This document shows, piece after piece, positions 16,676 to 26,871 of a stretch of DNA of 64,000 nucleotides (position 1 is the first letter of the stretch; the number at the start of each line of letters is the position of its first letter). The notes under the pieces are model-generated. The model was given only the letters and a program-made list of their open reading frames with translations. It was not told where the DNA came from and searched no databases. Location of the stretch: assembly GCA_017849575.1 (NCBI GenBank), contig JAFIGV010000019.1:434001-498000 (forward strand). The letters are read 5' to 3'. Origin of the DNA: Flavipsychrobacter sp. Lineage in GTDB: Bacteria; Bacteroidota; Bacteroidia; Chitinophagales; Chitinophagaceae. The translations under genes were made by a program, and so were the position numbers.

Positions 16676-17965
16676 TTGAAAATCGAACAGCTCTACCAGA
16701 TCTTCCTGCAGCATCCTCAGGTGCAGACCGACTCGCGCAAAGTAAAAGAAGGAGAAATTTTTTTCGCGCTGAAAGGTCCAAGCTTCAATGGCAACGATTA
16801 TGCGCTGAAGGCCCTCGAACAGGGAGCCGCCTATGCTATAGTAGATGAGCTTGTTTCTCCATCGCATCCGCGTATGCTGTTGGTGCCCGATGTGCTGGCT
16901 GCGCTCCAGCAACTGGCCCATCATCACCGGATGCAATTCCGGATTCCCGTCCTTGCCATTACCGGTTCTAATGGCAAAACGACTACCAAGGAACTCATCA
17001 CCGCGGTCTTGCGCAAACGCTTTATCACCTATGCTACAGAAGGCAATCTCAATAATCATATCGGCGTACCGCTGACCCTGCTGAAAATTGGCGCGGATGC
17101 CCAGATGGCCGTAGTAGAGATGGGGGCCAATCATCAGCGCGAAATTGCTTCGTACTGTACCCTGGCAGCGCCGACACACGGCATCATCACCAATGTAGGG
17201 AAAGCGCATATAGAAGGCTTTGGCGGAGAAGAAGGCGTACGCAAAGGCAAGGGCGAGCTGTTTGATTTTCTTCGCGATGAGGACGGCACCATTTTTTGCA
17301 ACGCAGATCTCGGCTATCTGCAGGACATGGCAAAGGGCATCAGCCGACGAGTCACTTATGGCAGTGCTAATGCAGATTTTATCGGAAGGCCCTTGCACGG
17401 AGATAAATTTTTGTCGGTTGCTCTTCTGAACTCCGGAATGGAAACAACACTGCATACCCGCCTCGTAGGCGACTACAATTTTCCCAACATTATGGTGGCC
17501 GTGGCGGTGGGCATACATTTCGGAATGGATATAGACACCGTAAAGGCCGCTATAGAAGCTTATGAGCCCGACAACAGCCGGTCTCAGTTACTGACCCGGG
17601 GGACCAATCAAATTATTCTCGATGCCTACAATGCTAACCCCACAAGTATGCGGGCGGCTATTCAAAACTTTGCAGGTATGCCGGGCCAGGCTAAACTACT
17701 TTGGCTCGGAGGTATGAAGGAAATGGGCAGTGAAGAACAACGCGAACACGAAGAACTGCTGGCATTTATCAGTCAGTTTACATGGAAGGATGTGGTGCTG
17801 GTAGGCAAAGAGTTTGAAGGCCTTACTCAGGCTTATCATTGGTATGCTACCTCCGCAGAGGCGGCAACCGCGCTAAAAAATCAAAAGCCGGAATATACTC
17901 AGATTCTGATCAAGGGGTCGAGGGGAAGCAAAATGGAGCAACTGCTCTCAGTGCTCGAGCCTTAA
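16676..17965 (+). CDS. murF: UDP-N-acetylmuramoyl-tripeptide--D-alanyl-D-alanine ligase
   Basis: The 429-residue protein begins at a TTG codon (MKIEQLYQIF). It has the Mur N-terminal domain with QTDSRKVKEGEIFFALKG, the P-loop TGSNGKTT at residues 96-103, the EMGANHQREI segment, and the C-terminal domain with DAYNANPTSM and NSRSQL, all typical of MurF. It adds D-Ala-D-Ala to the UDP-MurNAc-tripeptide in the cytoplasm, the last cytoplasmic peptide step of peptidoglycan synthesis. Its stop codon overlaps the convergent zapA stop. A gldJ-murF neighbourhood is, from memory, seen in other Bacteroidota. Confidence 0.95.
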   Translation: MKIEQLYQIFLQHPQVQTDSRKVKEGEIFFALKGPSFNGNDYALKALEQGAAYAIVDELVSPSHPRMLLVPDVLAALQQLAHHHRMQFRIPVLAITGSNGKTTTKELITAVLRKRFITYATEGNLNNHIGVPLTLLKIGADAQMAVVEMGANHQREIASYCTLAAPTHGIITNVGKAHIEGFGGEEGVRKGKGELFDFLRDEDGTIFCNADLGYLQDMAKGISRRVTYGSANADFIGRPLHGDKFLSVALLNSGMETTLHTRLVGDYNFPNIMVAVAVGIHFGMDIDTVKAAIEAYEPDNSRSQLLTRGTNQIILDAYNANPTSMRAAIQNFAGMPGQAKLLWLGGMKEMGSEEQREHEELLAFISQFTWKDVVLVGKEFEGLTQAYHWYATSAEAATALKNQKPEYTQILIKGSRGSKMEQLLSVLEP

Positions 17966-18255
17966 TCATCTGCTGCAAGTATTTTGTCTATTCTCTCAGT
18001 CATGCTTTGAAGGCTTTGTCGCAAAAAAGGGTTTTGGAGTACGTCCACGGCTGTGTCGGCAGCGTACATGAGCAGTACCATTGCCAGAAAATCCTGGTCA
18101 TCTTTGCCCGTGTACTGCAGGCGCATTTCAGACAGTTTCTCATCCGCTATTTTGATTGCCTTTCTTACGGGCTCTTCTTCTTCGGGCTTGATGCGGATGC
18201 GATAACTTCTGCCCGCCAGCCAAACATTTATCGAAAGGAGTTCTGTTTCAGACAT
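17962..18255 (-). CDS. zapA: cell division protein ZapA
   Basis: The 97-residue protein fits ZapA: an N-terminal strand region (INVWLAGRSYRIRI) and a C-terminal coiled-coil helix (QDFLAMVLLMYAADTAVDVL). ZapA crosslinks FtsZ filaments at the division ring. It overlaps the end of convergent murF by four bases and follows lspA by ten bases on the same strand, so lspA-zapA is probably one operon. Confidence 0.85.
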   Translation of the reverse strand: MSETELLSINVWLAGRSYRIRIKPEEEEPVRKAIKIADEKLSEMRLQYTGKDDQDFLAMVLLMYAADTAVDVLQNPFLRQSLQSMTERIDKILAADD

Positions 18256-18265
18256 AAAAGATATT

Positions 18266-18976
18266 TTAAGCCTGCACTTCCAGAGAGGCTGTGGTTGCAG
18301 GGTCTGGCTGCCGCCGGGTAATTAGCCTTTTTTGAAAAAACACGAGCGTCAGGACACCAATGGATATGGCTGCATCGGCAATGTTGAAGACGGGTTCAAA
18401 AAAGACAAAGTTTTTGCCCCCGACAAAGGGAACCCATTGAGGCATACGGGTATCTACCAGTGGAAAATAGAGCATGTCCACCACCCGGCCATGAAATAGT
18501 TGACCATACCCCTGGCCAAAGGGTACAAGCCTTGCCAGATGAAAAGAACTTTCTGTAAAGATCAAACCGTAAAACACGCTGTCAATCAGGTTTCCCAAGG
18601 CGCCGGCAAGGATCAGTGCGCCGCAGATAATGGCTCCACGTGTGTAACCACGCACCACAATTCTCTTCAGCAAAAAGAACCCAAATACCACCGCTACCAG
18701 GCGAAATAGCGTAAGGATTAACTTGCCTGCGGAGGCCTGGCTCAGTTTCATGCCGAAGGCCATGCCCTCGTTTTCGATGAAATGCAGACGAAACCAGGAG
18801 CCAATTACCTCTACTTCTTTGCCGTAATAGAAATGCGTCTTGATGTAAAACTTAAGCGCCTGGTCTATAAGTATGATCAGTAAAACGATCAGTATCGCGT
18901 GACGATATTTCACTATATTCTTTTTAAATCGCGTCAAAGATAAGCGTTGAGCCTGTTCCTTGCCGGTTTGACGCAC
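18266..18976 (-). CDS. lspA: lipoprotein signal peptidase (SPase II)
   Basis: The 236-residue protein has four membrane segments and the LspA motifs: DQALKFYIK, FIENEGMAFG, GALGNLID, RVVDMLYF with Asp167, and FNIADAAISIG with Asp201; the last two Asp are the expected catalytic pair. It cleaves lipoprotein signal peptides ahead of the lipidated Cys in the inner membrane, serving the many lipoproteins seen here. It is longer than the E. coli enzyme (164 residues), with an N-terminal extension and a roughly 40-residue insertion around the VVDMLY strand, both familiar in Bacteroidota. Confidence 0.94.
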   Translation of the reverse strand: MRQTGKEQAQRLSLTRFKKNIVKYRHAILIVLLIILIDQALKFYIKTHFYYGKEVEVIGSWFRLHFIENEGMAFGMKLSQASAGKLILTLFRLVAVVFGFFLLKRIVVRGYTRGAIICGALILAGALGNLIDSVFYGLIFTESSFHLARLVPFGQGYGQLFHGRVVDMLYFPLVDTRMPQWVPFVGGKNFVFFEPVFNIADAAISIGVLTLVFFQKRLITRRQPDPATTASLEVQA

Positions 18977-19044
18977 AGACTTTCACAAGGTTTTCTCACA
19001 GCAGCGGCATGCAGTGAAAGCTTATCTGAATCCTGTTTTTCTCT

Positions 19045-19075
19045 TTTGGTTTTTCACCTCATACTATTACCTTTG
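19045..19075 (+). promoter_or_regulatory. promoter of atpD
   Basis: TTTG (19045-19048), exactly 19 bases, and TACCTTTG (19068-19075) give a perfect Bacteroidota promoter about 65 bases before the atpD ATG. Confidence 0.75.
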
Positions 19076-19131
19076 CGCCAAAATTGAGGATATCCCTCAT
19101 TTATTTAATTCAAACTTTCTCTTTAAGATAA

Positions 19132-20646
<1,515 letters not shown>

Positions 20647-20649
20647 ATT

Positions 20650-20745
20650 GGCCGCTCCCGGCTCTCCCCGTGGGAGTAGGGCTGGCGGAGAAACAATATT
20701 TATAACATTTAAAACCCTTCCCCTTAGGGGGAGATGGAGGGGGCT
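20650..20745. repeat. GC-rich palindromic (REP-like) element between atpD and atpC
   Basis: The spacer contains two imperfect hairpins: CTCTCCCCGTGGGAG in its left half and CCCTTCCCCTTAGGGGGAGATGG (split as CCCTTCCCC / TTA / GGGGGAGATGG) at 20715-20737. They are roughly inverted relative to each other. Similar C-rich/G-rich palindromes are common as intergenic repeats in Bacteroidota; I see only this one in the window. It could modulate AtpC expression relative to AtpD. Confidence 0.5.
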
Positions 20746-20747
20746 CA

Positions 20748-21002
20748 ATGCAACTAGAGATATTATCACCCGAACATAAGGTTTACAGCGGAAACGTGTA
20801 CGGCATTCAACTGCCGGGTATCCAGGGCTCTTTCGAGATTCTCGAGAATCACGCTCCAATGATCGCTACACTTGGTAAGGGCAAAATGAAAATCATTAAG
20901 GACAAAGCCAGCTCTGAATTGTATGAAATCTCCGGTGGTTTTGTAGAAGTGCTTAACAATAAGGCGAGTGTGCTGATAGAAGGTGCTACGGCACTGGATT
21001 AA
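20748..21002 (+). CDS. atpC: F1F0 ATP synthase subunit epsilon (short form)
   Basis: The 84-residue protein carries the N-terminal beta-sandwich of AtpC (MQLEILSPEHKVYSGNVYGI, and GSFEILENHAPMIATLGKGK). It ends after that domain, so the C-terminal helical hairpin present in the 139-residue E. coli protein is absent. That hairpin mediates auto-inhibition of F1, so this enzyme probably lacks epsilon inhibition; short forms are usual in this phylum. It follows atpD after a palindromic spacer and is closed by an intrinsic terminator. Confidence 0.93.
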   Translation: MQLEILSPEHKVYSGNVYGIQLPGIQGSFEILENHAPMIATLGKGKMKIIKDKASSELYEISGGFVEVLNNKASVLIEGATALD

Positions 21003-21029
21003 GTTCACACTTATCCGATTTCAGGAAAG

Positions 21030-21059
21030 CTGCCGGAGACTATCTTCGGCAGTTTTTTT
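21030..21059 (+). terminator. intrinsic terminator after atpC
   Basis: CTGCCGGAGA (21030-21039), loop CTA, TCTTCGGCAG (21043-21052) and seven T form a standard terminator. Confidence 0.88.
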
Positions 21060-21072
21060 ATGCCTGTTTACA

Positions 21073-22548
21073 TCAGTTTACAGCCTGCTTTGGGGCAAAG
21101 TAGAAAGTCCTGTTTGTCTCATTCGTCATAGAATCAAGAAGGTTGAAATATTTCGGGAACGTTTCTTCGCTTCTTTTCCAATCCCAATCTTCCAACAGGC
21201 CATACACAAAAAAGCTTTTACCCTGCACCGTTTTACAAAGCGAATCCATATCGGTATTCCAAAAAAAGTACGTTGCTGTTTTCATAAAGGACCAGCGCCT
21301 ACGGTCCGGGTGAATGGTGGTGTAATAAATGTTTTGAGGCATAGCCAGATCGTGGATATATATTTTCTCATCTGTCCTCCGCTGTTCTATCCAGGGGTAC
21401 GATTCCGTTATTCGTTCAAATCTCATGGGTTTTGCCAGGCTTGCTAACTCGTTGAAGTTAACCATCGCTACAAGGCAGGCTGCCACCAACACCAACTTTA
21501 CCGCAGGAAATCGTATCTGAAACAGCGCCTCTAACCCCACACCCATGACTGTCAGAAACAGCGGCATTATAAATAAAGAAACCCGTGGCAGTAGGGAGAA
21601 ATCATGCCGTGCTGCTGCAAGAAGTAAGGCGAGTATCGGTACAAAAAACAATATAGCTTCCGCCTTTTTTCTTCGGAGTAAGACCCATGCACCGGTGAAA
21701 AAGCAGATGAGATGCAGCGCTATGGACAATGCCCATTTTCCTCCGATGGCGGTGAGCAAGGTGTTCAGGGAGTTGACGTTGTAATTCCATTGCTCAGCAT
21801 TGACCGGAAGCAAGTAAAGAAAGTGGTTCTTATGACTGTTTTGAAGATAGTCTGAATGTGCTTCCGGCTTCAAAATGTAAGCATAGTACAGCAAGAACTG
21901 CAGCAGCCATATTGCGGCAATTATTCCCAGAAGAATCAGGGCTTTGTAATTTTTTAATCTCCAAACCTTTGCAGCATAAAAAAGGCCCACGCCCGCCAGT
22001 ATAAACACAGACGGCATCGACGCCCAGATGGCCATACTGCCGGCGACTATCCAGAGAAGCACGAACCGCCACGGCGCCCATCGTTCTACGGCTACGTTGA
22101 TGCTCAGCAAAAGCAGAGACATTGCCACTACGGTATCGGAAGAATATTGTTTTACCTCCGTGCTGTAACGTATATAGATCCATCCGGTAGCCATAAGGAA
22201 AAGCGGATACCATGCTGTTTTCACCCCGGCTACTTTTTTCAGTAAAAAAAAGAGTTGCACGAGTGCTATAAAACTGCAAAGAAGAGGGAGCAGCCGGAAC
22301 GCATACTCGCTGGTGCCAAAAAGTAAAGTGTTCAGCTTAGTGATCCACAAAAACACGGGAGGGGCATACTGCTCGTAACGCAAAGGCTGGGTTAGTCCTG
22401 CAAATCCACGTTCCACGACATTTCGGGCAATGTTGGCTTCATCAATAATGAGGTTGCGGTTTTGGCAATAGATAACGATGCGGAATGCAATGCCCAGCAC
22501 AATGACCGACCATGCGAGCAGATAAGACAGTTTTTTGCCTGTAAACAT
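21073..22548 (-). CDS. GT-C (GT39-like) membrane glycosyltransferase
   Basis: From the ATG at 22548 the protein has 491 residues and about eleven hydrophobic segments. The first periplasmic loop has DEANIARN, the acidic pair expected in GT-C/PMT-type glycosyltransferases that use polyprenyl-phosphate sugars, followed by YEQYAPPVFLW, which lines the same site in related proteins. A soluble C-terminal part of about 120 residues is probably periplasmic. It likely adds a sugar to a lipid or protein outside the inner membrane; the acceptor is unknown. An in-frame ATG at 22599 would add 17 hydrophobic residues and remains possible. The gene is divergent from the LolC/E-like gene. Confidence 0.75.
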   Translation of the reverse strand: MFTGKKLSYLLAWSVIVLGIAFRIVIYCQNRNLIIDEANIARNVVERGFAGLTQPLRYEQYAPPVFLWITKLNTLLFGTSEYAFRLLPLLCSFIALVQLFFLLKKVAGVKTAWYPLFLMATGWIYIRYSTEVKQYSSDTVVAMSLLLLSINVAVERWAPWRFVLLWIVAGSMAIWASMPSVFILAGVGLFYAAKVWRLKNYKALILLGIIAAIWLLQFLLYYAYILKPEAHSDYLQNSHKNHFLYLLPVNAEQWNYNVNSLNTLLTAIGGKWALSIALHLICFFTGAWVLLRRKKAEAILFFVPILALLLAAARHDFSLLPRVSLFIMPLFLTVMGVGLEALFQIRFPAVKLVLVAACLVAMVNFNELASLAKPMRFERITESYPWIEQRRTDEKIYIHDLAMPQNIYYTTIHPDRRRWSFMKTATYFFWNTDMDSLCKTVQGKSFFVYGLLEDWDWKRSEETFPKYFNLLDSMTNETNRTFYFAPKQAVN

Positions 22549-22603
22549 TCCGTGTAAAAATAGAAGAATTAAGGACGCGGCCACCGCCTCCCGCAACAAC
22601 CAT

Positions 22604-22611
22604 TATCTTTG
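22604..22611 (+). promoter_or_regulatory. -7 promoter element for the LolC/E-like gene
   Basis: TATCTTTG (22604-22611) fits TAnnTTTG. Because it overlaps the first possible start of the ORF (TTG at 22609), translation more likely begins at the GTG at 22642. Confidence 0.45.
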
Positions 22612-22641
22612 AGGAGCAACAGCGTATTCCACCCCTCAATA

Positions 22642-23871
22642 GTGAACCTTCCATTTTTCATAGCACGCAGGTATATCAGCAGTCAAAAAGGAAATTTCAC
22701 TTCCTTCATCATCCGCCTTGCCATTCTCGCAACCGCGCTCAGTGTGGCCACCATGGTTGTAGCGATGGCCTTTATTAATGGATTTAAATACGAGATCAGA
22801 GAAAAATTGTTTGCCTTTTGGGGCCATGTACATGTCACCGAGTTTAATCCCAATGCTGCCAATCTCATTTCCAACACTCCTGTGTATTTCGATAAGGCCC
22901 TTGCCGATAGCATAGCGTCGCTGCAGCATGTGGCGGGCGTTTATCCCTATGTGCTTCGTCCGGCCATTTTACAGGCCGATAAGTCCATGGAAGGTATCAA
23001 GCTAAAGGGAGTAACGGCAGATTGGCATTTGCCCCCGGGCATTAAGTTTCAGGGACAGCCCATCAGTTACAACGATACCGACTATGCACGACAGGTGGTG
23101 CTTTCTACCACTACCGCCAACCGGCTGCGGGTACAACCTGGCGATCACCTGTTGTTGTATTTTCTCGAGCCCGGATCCACCGCACCGCGCCTCCGCAAAG
23201 TGTTGGTGCGTGGTGTTTTTCACACGGGCATGGATGAGGTGGATAAAGAATATGCCCTTTGCGATATTAGGTTGCTGCAACGCATCAACAACTGGAGCCA
23301 AGATCAGATTAACGGCTATCAGATAGACCTCACACAAGCCCGGTATGCCGACACGGTTGCCGCAACGGTATTCAATCGTTTTCTTGACGCACCGCTTACG
23401 ACCAGCACTATGTATGAGATCTATCCAAACGTTTTCGACTGGCTGCAGTTGCAGGACATAAATGCACAGCTCGTCCTCGTGATCATGGGTATCGTAGCCA
23501 TCATCAATATGGCAGTGGCATTGATCATCCTTATTTTTTCGCAGGCCAAAACGGTGGGTGTGCTCAAAGCGCTGGGCATGACTGATGGCAAGATCAGAAG
23601 TATATTTTATGCCCACTCGGCCTTCATCGCCGGGGCAGGCATCTTGCTGGGAAACATGATCGGCATTGGTTTTTGTCTGCTTCAAAAAAACTATGGTTTT
23701 TTAAAGCTCAACGAAGCTACTTATTACATGAGCGTAGTACCGGTGCGCATACAATGGCTACCTGTGCTGCTCATTGATGTCGCCACACTCATCCTCTGCA
23801 ACAGATGGATGTGGCTTCCCTTGCAATATATTCGCAGAGTGCAGCCCGCAAAAGTGCTGCAGTTCAAATAA
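22642..23871 (+). CDS. LolC/LolE-like ABC transporter permease (FtsX domain)
   Basis: From the GTG at 22642 the product is 409 residues: NLPFFIARRYISSQKGNF, one N-terminal membrane helix (residues 20-45), a large periplasmic domain, and three C-terminal helices in an FtsX domain (QAKTVGVLKALGMTDGKIRS). This is the layout of LolC/LolE and MacB-type permeases; the N-terminal FIARRY pattern favours LolC/E, which release lipoproteins from the inner membrane. No LolD ATPase gene is adjacent. It is followed six bases later by an acyltransferase-like gene, so the two are probably cotranscribed. Confidence 0.85.
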   Translation: MNLPFFIARRYISSQKGNFTSFIIRLAILATALSVATMVVAMAFINGFKYEIREKLFAFWGHVHVTEFNPNAANLISNTPVYFDKALADSIASLQHVAGVYPYVLRPAILQADKSMEGIKLKGVTADWHLPPGIKFQGQPISYNDTDYARQVVLSTTTANRLRVQPGDHLLLYFLEPGSTAPRLRKVLVRGVFHTGMDEVDKEYALCDIRLLQRINNWSQDQINGYQIDLTQARYADTVAATVFNRFLDAPLTTSTMYEIYPNVFDWLQLQDINAQLVLVIMGIVAIINMAVALIILIFSQAKTVGVLKALGMTDGKIRSIFYAHSAFIAGAGILLGNMIGIGFCLLQKNYGFLKLNEATYYMSVVPVRIQWLPVLLIDVATLILCNRWMWLPLQYIRRVQPAKVLQFK

Positions 23872-23877
23872 ACTTCC

Positions 23878-24801
23878 TTGGCTGATCAGATCCATATTGT
23901 TCCTCATGCATCGCTCAACTATCGCAAGTGGGATACAGCAGTGCAGCGCGATGCCAGAGGCAGTTTATACGATGCATCGGCTTTTCTGAATGTTATGGCC
24001 GATGACTGGTATGGTCTGGTAGTCGAAGATTATCGGTCGGTCATGGCACTGCCCGTAAAGCAAATAGCCGGTCTGCGCATGGTGTATATGCCCGTTTTTA
24101 CGCAAAGCCTTGGACTGCTCGGAAGCCCTGAGGCCCGATTAAGGCAACCGATAGCAGAAGCAGTCCGAAGTTTTTCGTCTCTTATAAGTTTTTCGTCTGG
24201 GGATGAGTATCTGCTCCCTGGAGCCAAAACACGTCGGCGCACAAATTTCATTTTGCCACTGAGCAGCGCTTACGAAACACTTGCAGGGTCTTTTACCGCC
24301 GAGTGCAGGAAAAATATTAACAAAGCCCGAAACAGGGGTTGCATCTGGCGCCATGATGTGTCTTTCGATGAGGTACTCCGTCTCTACCAGAGTGCATACG
24401 GTAAGGTGGCAGCCTATAAGCCGCGACACTTTGAGCGATTGCGGCAGCTACAGCAAGCCCTGTCGCCCGAGCAGGTTTTTACCGCAGGCATCGGGAATGA
24501 ACAGGGAGAACTGGTATATGCCGGGCTTTTGTTGAAGGATAGAAAACGCCTTTACTATCTGCTGGGAGCGCCTTCACAACGGGGTCGTGAGATGCGGGCC
24601 ACCTATTTTTTTATCAATGAAATAATTCGGCGGTTTTCGGGCACGGGGATGATCTTCGATTTTGAAGGTTCGGATATACCCGATGTAGCTCGCTTTTACA
24701 AAGGCTTTGGTCCGGTGGAAGTGCCTTATTATCAGTATTGGGACAACCGGCTTCCCTTTCCGCTCAACAAGGTAGCAGACAGGCTGCGGGCACCCTTTTA
24801 A
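23878..24801 (+). CDS. GNAT/FemAB-like acyltransferase-fold protein
   Basis: The 307-residue protein (TTG start at 23878) has no signal or membrane segment. Its C-terminal half resembles the GNAT-like domain of FemAB/BioF2-type proteins: RKNINKARNRG, then a strand pattern ending in YYLLGAP and DFEGSDIPDVARFYKGFGP, where the FYKGFGP segment is a common acceptor-site motif. Such proteins often transfer amino acids or acyl groups during envelope or exopolysaccharide modification, but the substrate here is unknown. It lies six bases after the LolC/E-like gene. Confidence 0.6.
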   Translation: MADQIHIVPHASLNYRKWDTAVQRDARGSLYDASAFLNVMADDWYGLVVEDYRSVMALPVKQIAGLRMVYMPVFTQSLGLLGSPEARLRQPIAEAVRSFSSLISFSSGDEYLLPGAKTRRRTNFILPLSSAYETLAGSFTAECRKNINKARNRGCIWRHDVSFDEVLRLYQSAYGKVAAYKPRHFERLRQLQQALSPEQVFTAGIGNEQGELVYAGLLLKDRKRLYYLLGAPSQRGREMRATYFFINEIIRRFSGTGMIFDFEGSDIPDVARFYKGFGPVEVPYYQYWDNRLPFPLNKVADRLRAPF

Positions 24802-24874
24802 AAAAAAGTCGCAACAGGAAAGATGGGCTACGCCATTTTGTCCCACTGCTTCAGGATGGCAAATTTATTGACCT

Positions 24875-24882
24875 TACTTTTG
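24875..24882 (+). promoter_or_regulatory. -7 promoter element of grpE
   Basis: TACTTTTG (24875-24882) followed by CGCC and directly by an ATG. The same TTTGCGCCATG arrangement occurs before the TPR lipoprotein gene at 58507, suggesting a leaderless or near-leaderless start. Confidence 0.5.
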
Positions 24883-24886
24883 CGCC

Positions 24887-25513
24887 ATGTTTTTCAAAAA
24901 AAAGAAGGCTATGAACGAAAAAGACTTTGAAAAAGAGAACATAACGGAAGAACAAACCGACAACCTGACACAGGCACAGGCAGAAGAACAAATCGCCCGT
25001 GAACTTAATGTGGACGATAGTGTGCCGGGTACGCAACACCTCGACGACTCCGTGGAAGACGACAGTGAGCTGGTACAGGTAAAAGGCGAGCTCGCAGAGA
25101 TGAAAGACAAGTACCTGCGCCTGGTGGCCGAATTTGATAATTTCCGTCGGAGGAACGCCAAAGAGGCGATCGAACTGAGGCAGACGGCAGCGAAAGATAT
25201 GATGCAGGCGCTTCTGGTAGTGTTGGACGACACAGACCGTGCCGCCAAACAAATGGAAGCAACCGACGATCTGGTTCAGATAAAGGAAGGAGTATCGCTG
25301 GTGTTTAATAAACTGAGAAGCACGCTGCAGGGCAAGGGGCTGAAGAAAATGGAGAGCATTCATCATCCCTTCGACGCCGACCTTCATGAAGCCATTACGG
25401 AAATACCCGCTCCTGATCCTGAACTGGCAGGCAAGGTGATTGACGAAATAGAACCGGGCTACTACCTGAACGATAAGCTGATCCGGTACGCAAAAGTTAT
25501 TGTAGGAAAATAA
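24887..25513 (+). CDS. grpE: nucleotide exchange factor GrpE
   Basis: The 208-residue protein has a charged, Glu/Gln-rich N-terminal coiled coil, the GrpE core (KDKYLRLVAEFDNFRRRNAKE) and the C-terminal beta domain with HHPFDADLHEAITEI and PGYYLNDKLIRYAKVIVGK. GrpE releases ADP from DnaK. Two starts are possible: the ATG at 24887, placed only four bases after a promoter element, and the ATG at 24911 (MNEKDFEKEN), which would give a short leader. It sits 72 bases before dnaJ, so the pair serves the Hsp70 cycle; dnaK is elsewhere, while an HscA-type Hsp70 lies at 47 kb. Confidence 0.95.
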   Translation: MFFKKKKAMNEKDFEKENITEEQTDNLTQAQAEEQIARELNVDDSVPGTQHLDDSVEDDSELVQVKGELAEMKDKYLRLVAEFDNFRRRNAKEAIELRQTAAKDMMQALLVVLDDTDRAAKQMEATDDLVQIKEGVSLVFNKLRSTLQGKGLKKMESIHHPFDADLHEAITEIPAPDPELAGKVIDEIEPGYYLNDKLIRYAKVIVGK

Positions 25514-25585
25514 GGGTGGAGGACGCTAAGGAATTTCTGAAAAAGATAAAAGCGTAGTGCCGCCACAAAAGATCAAAACGAACTG

Positions 25586-26764
25586 ATGTCAAAAAGAGAT
25601 TATTACGAGGTATTGGGTGTAGCCAAAACCGCAAGCGCAGACGAGATAAAAAAGGCTTACCGGAAGATAGCTCTTCAGTACCACCCCGACCGAAATCCGG
25701 GCGATAAAGATGCTGAAGAAAAGTTTAAAGAAGCGGCAGAGGCCTATGACGTTCTGAGCAACACCGACAAACGCGCACAATACGACCGGTTCGGCCATGC
25801 GGGAATGAGTGGCGGAGGCGGATTTGGTGGCGGCGGCTTCGGCGGCGGGGGGATGCGTATGGAAGACATCTTCCAGAATTTTGGCGACATCTTTGGCGAC
25901 GATATGTTCGGCAGCTTCTTCGGCGGCGGCGGCCGTCAGGGAGGCCGCAGGCAGGGTACTCGGGGCGCCAACCTTCGCGTAAAACTGAAGATGAACTACG
26001 CGGAAATTGCCAATGGTGCCAACAAGAAAATCAAGGTAAAGAAATACGTGTCCTGCGATGTATGTCAGGGCAGCGGAGCTAAGGATAAGAGCTCGGTGCA
26101 AACCTGCAATACCTGTGGAGGATCGGGCCAGGTGCGCCGGGTGCAGAACACTTTTCTGGGTCAGATGCAAACCGTCACCACCTGTCCTACCTGCAATGGA
26201 GAGGGAACACAGATCACGGCCAAATGTGGCAACTGCAAGGGAGAAGGACGGGTGTATGGGGAAGAGACCCTTAGCCTTGATATTCCGGCAGGTGTACAGG
26301 AAGGCATGCAACTGAGCATGAGCGGAAAAGGCAATGCCGGTGAACGTGGCGGTGCGCCCGGCGACTTGTTGATACTGATCGAAGAAGAAAAGCATCCGTC
26401 TCTGAAACGCCACGATCTGGATGTGGTGTACCACCTGCACATCTCCTTTCCGGAAGCGGTGTTGGGGACCAGTGTGGAAGTACCGACGATTGACGGCAAG
26501 GCCAAGATCAAAATTCCTGCGGGTACGCAAAGTGGAAAAATATTCAGGCTAAAGGGCAAAGGTTTTCCGGCTTTTCAGAGCTATGAAAAAGGCGATGAAC
26601 TGGTGGAGGTAAATGTGTGGTCGCCACAGAACCTCACGCCGGAAGAAAAAGATATGCTGGAAAAACTGAAGCAGTCTCCCAATTTTGCGCCCGGACCTAA
26701 TGCCGCACATACCAAGGAAGACCGAAGTTTTTTTGATAAAATAAAAGATGCATTCGGGGGTTGA
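25586..26764 (+). CDS. dnaJ: chaperone DnaJ
   Basis: The 392-residue protein is a full type I DnaJ: J-domain with the HPD motif at residues 33-35, a Gly/Phe-rich linker with runs of GGGFGGGG, four zinc-binding CxxCxGxG repeats ([32 protein letters not shown]), and the C-terminal substrate domains. It stimulates DnaK ATPase activity and hands over unfolded clients. It is in an operon with grpE and closed by a terminator that overlaps its stop codon. Confidence 0.97.
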   Translation: MSKRDYYEVLGVAKTASADEIKKAYRKIALQYHPDRNPGDKDAEEKFKEAAEAYDVLSNTDKRAQYDRFGHAGMSGGGGFGGGGFGGGGMRMEDIFQNFGDIFGDDMFGSFFGGGGRQGGRRQGTRGANLRVKLKMNYAEIANGANKKIKVKKYVSCDVCQGSGAKDKSSVQTCNTCGGSGQVRRVQNTFLGQMQTVTTCPTCNGEGTQITAKCGNCKGEGRVYGEETLSLDIPAGVQEGMQLSMSGKGNAGERGGAPGDLLILIEEEKHPSLKRHDLDVVYHLHISFPEAVLGTSVEVPTIDGKAKIKIPAGTQSGKIFRLKGKGFPAFQSYEKGDELVEVNVWSPQNLTPEEKDMLEKLKQSPNFAPGPNAAHTKEDRSFFDKIKDAFGG

Positions 26765-26783
26765 TGATCGTCAACCCTTTTTT
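26758..26783 (+). terminator. intrinsic terminator overlapping the dnaJ stop codon
   Basis: GGGTTGA (26758-26764), a six-base loop and TCAACCC (26771-26777) followed by six T. The left arm contains the TGA stop. Confidence 0.8.
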
Positions 26784-26871
26784 ACATCCGGTACGCCAAC
26801 GAAAGGGAAAAGAAAATGCGTCTTGTAAGTAAGACCCATATTCTTTAATTTTCGAATCAAAGTGTACCTCT

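Noticed and set aside
16511-17518. Minus-strand ORF of 335 codons opposite gldJ end and murF
   Set aside because: Antisense shadow of murF; it crosses the gldJ terminator and has no recognisable domain.
25589-26530. Minus-strand ORF of 313 codons opposite dnaJ
   Set aside because: dnaJ is certain on the other strand; the antisense frame has no domain.
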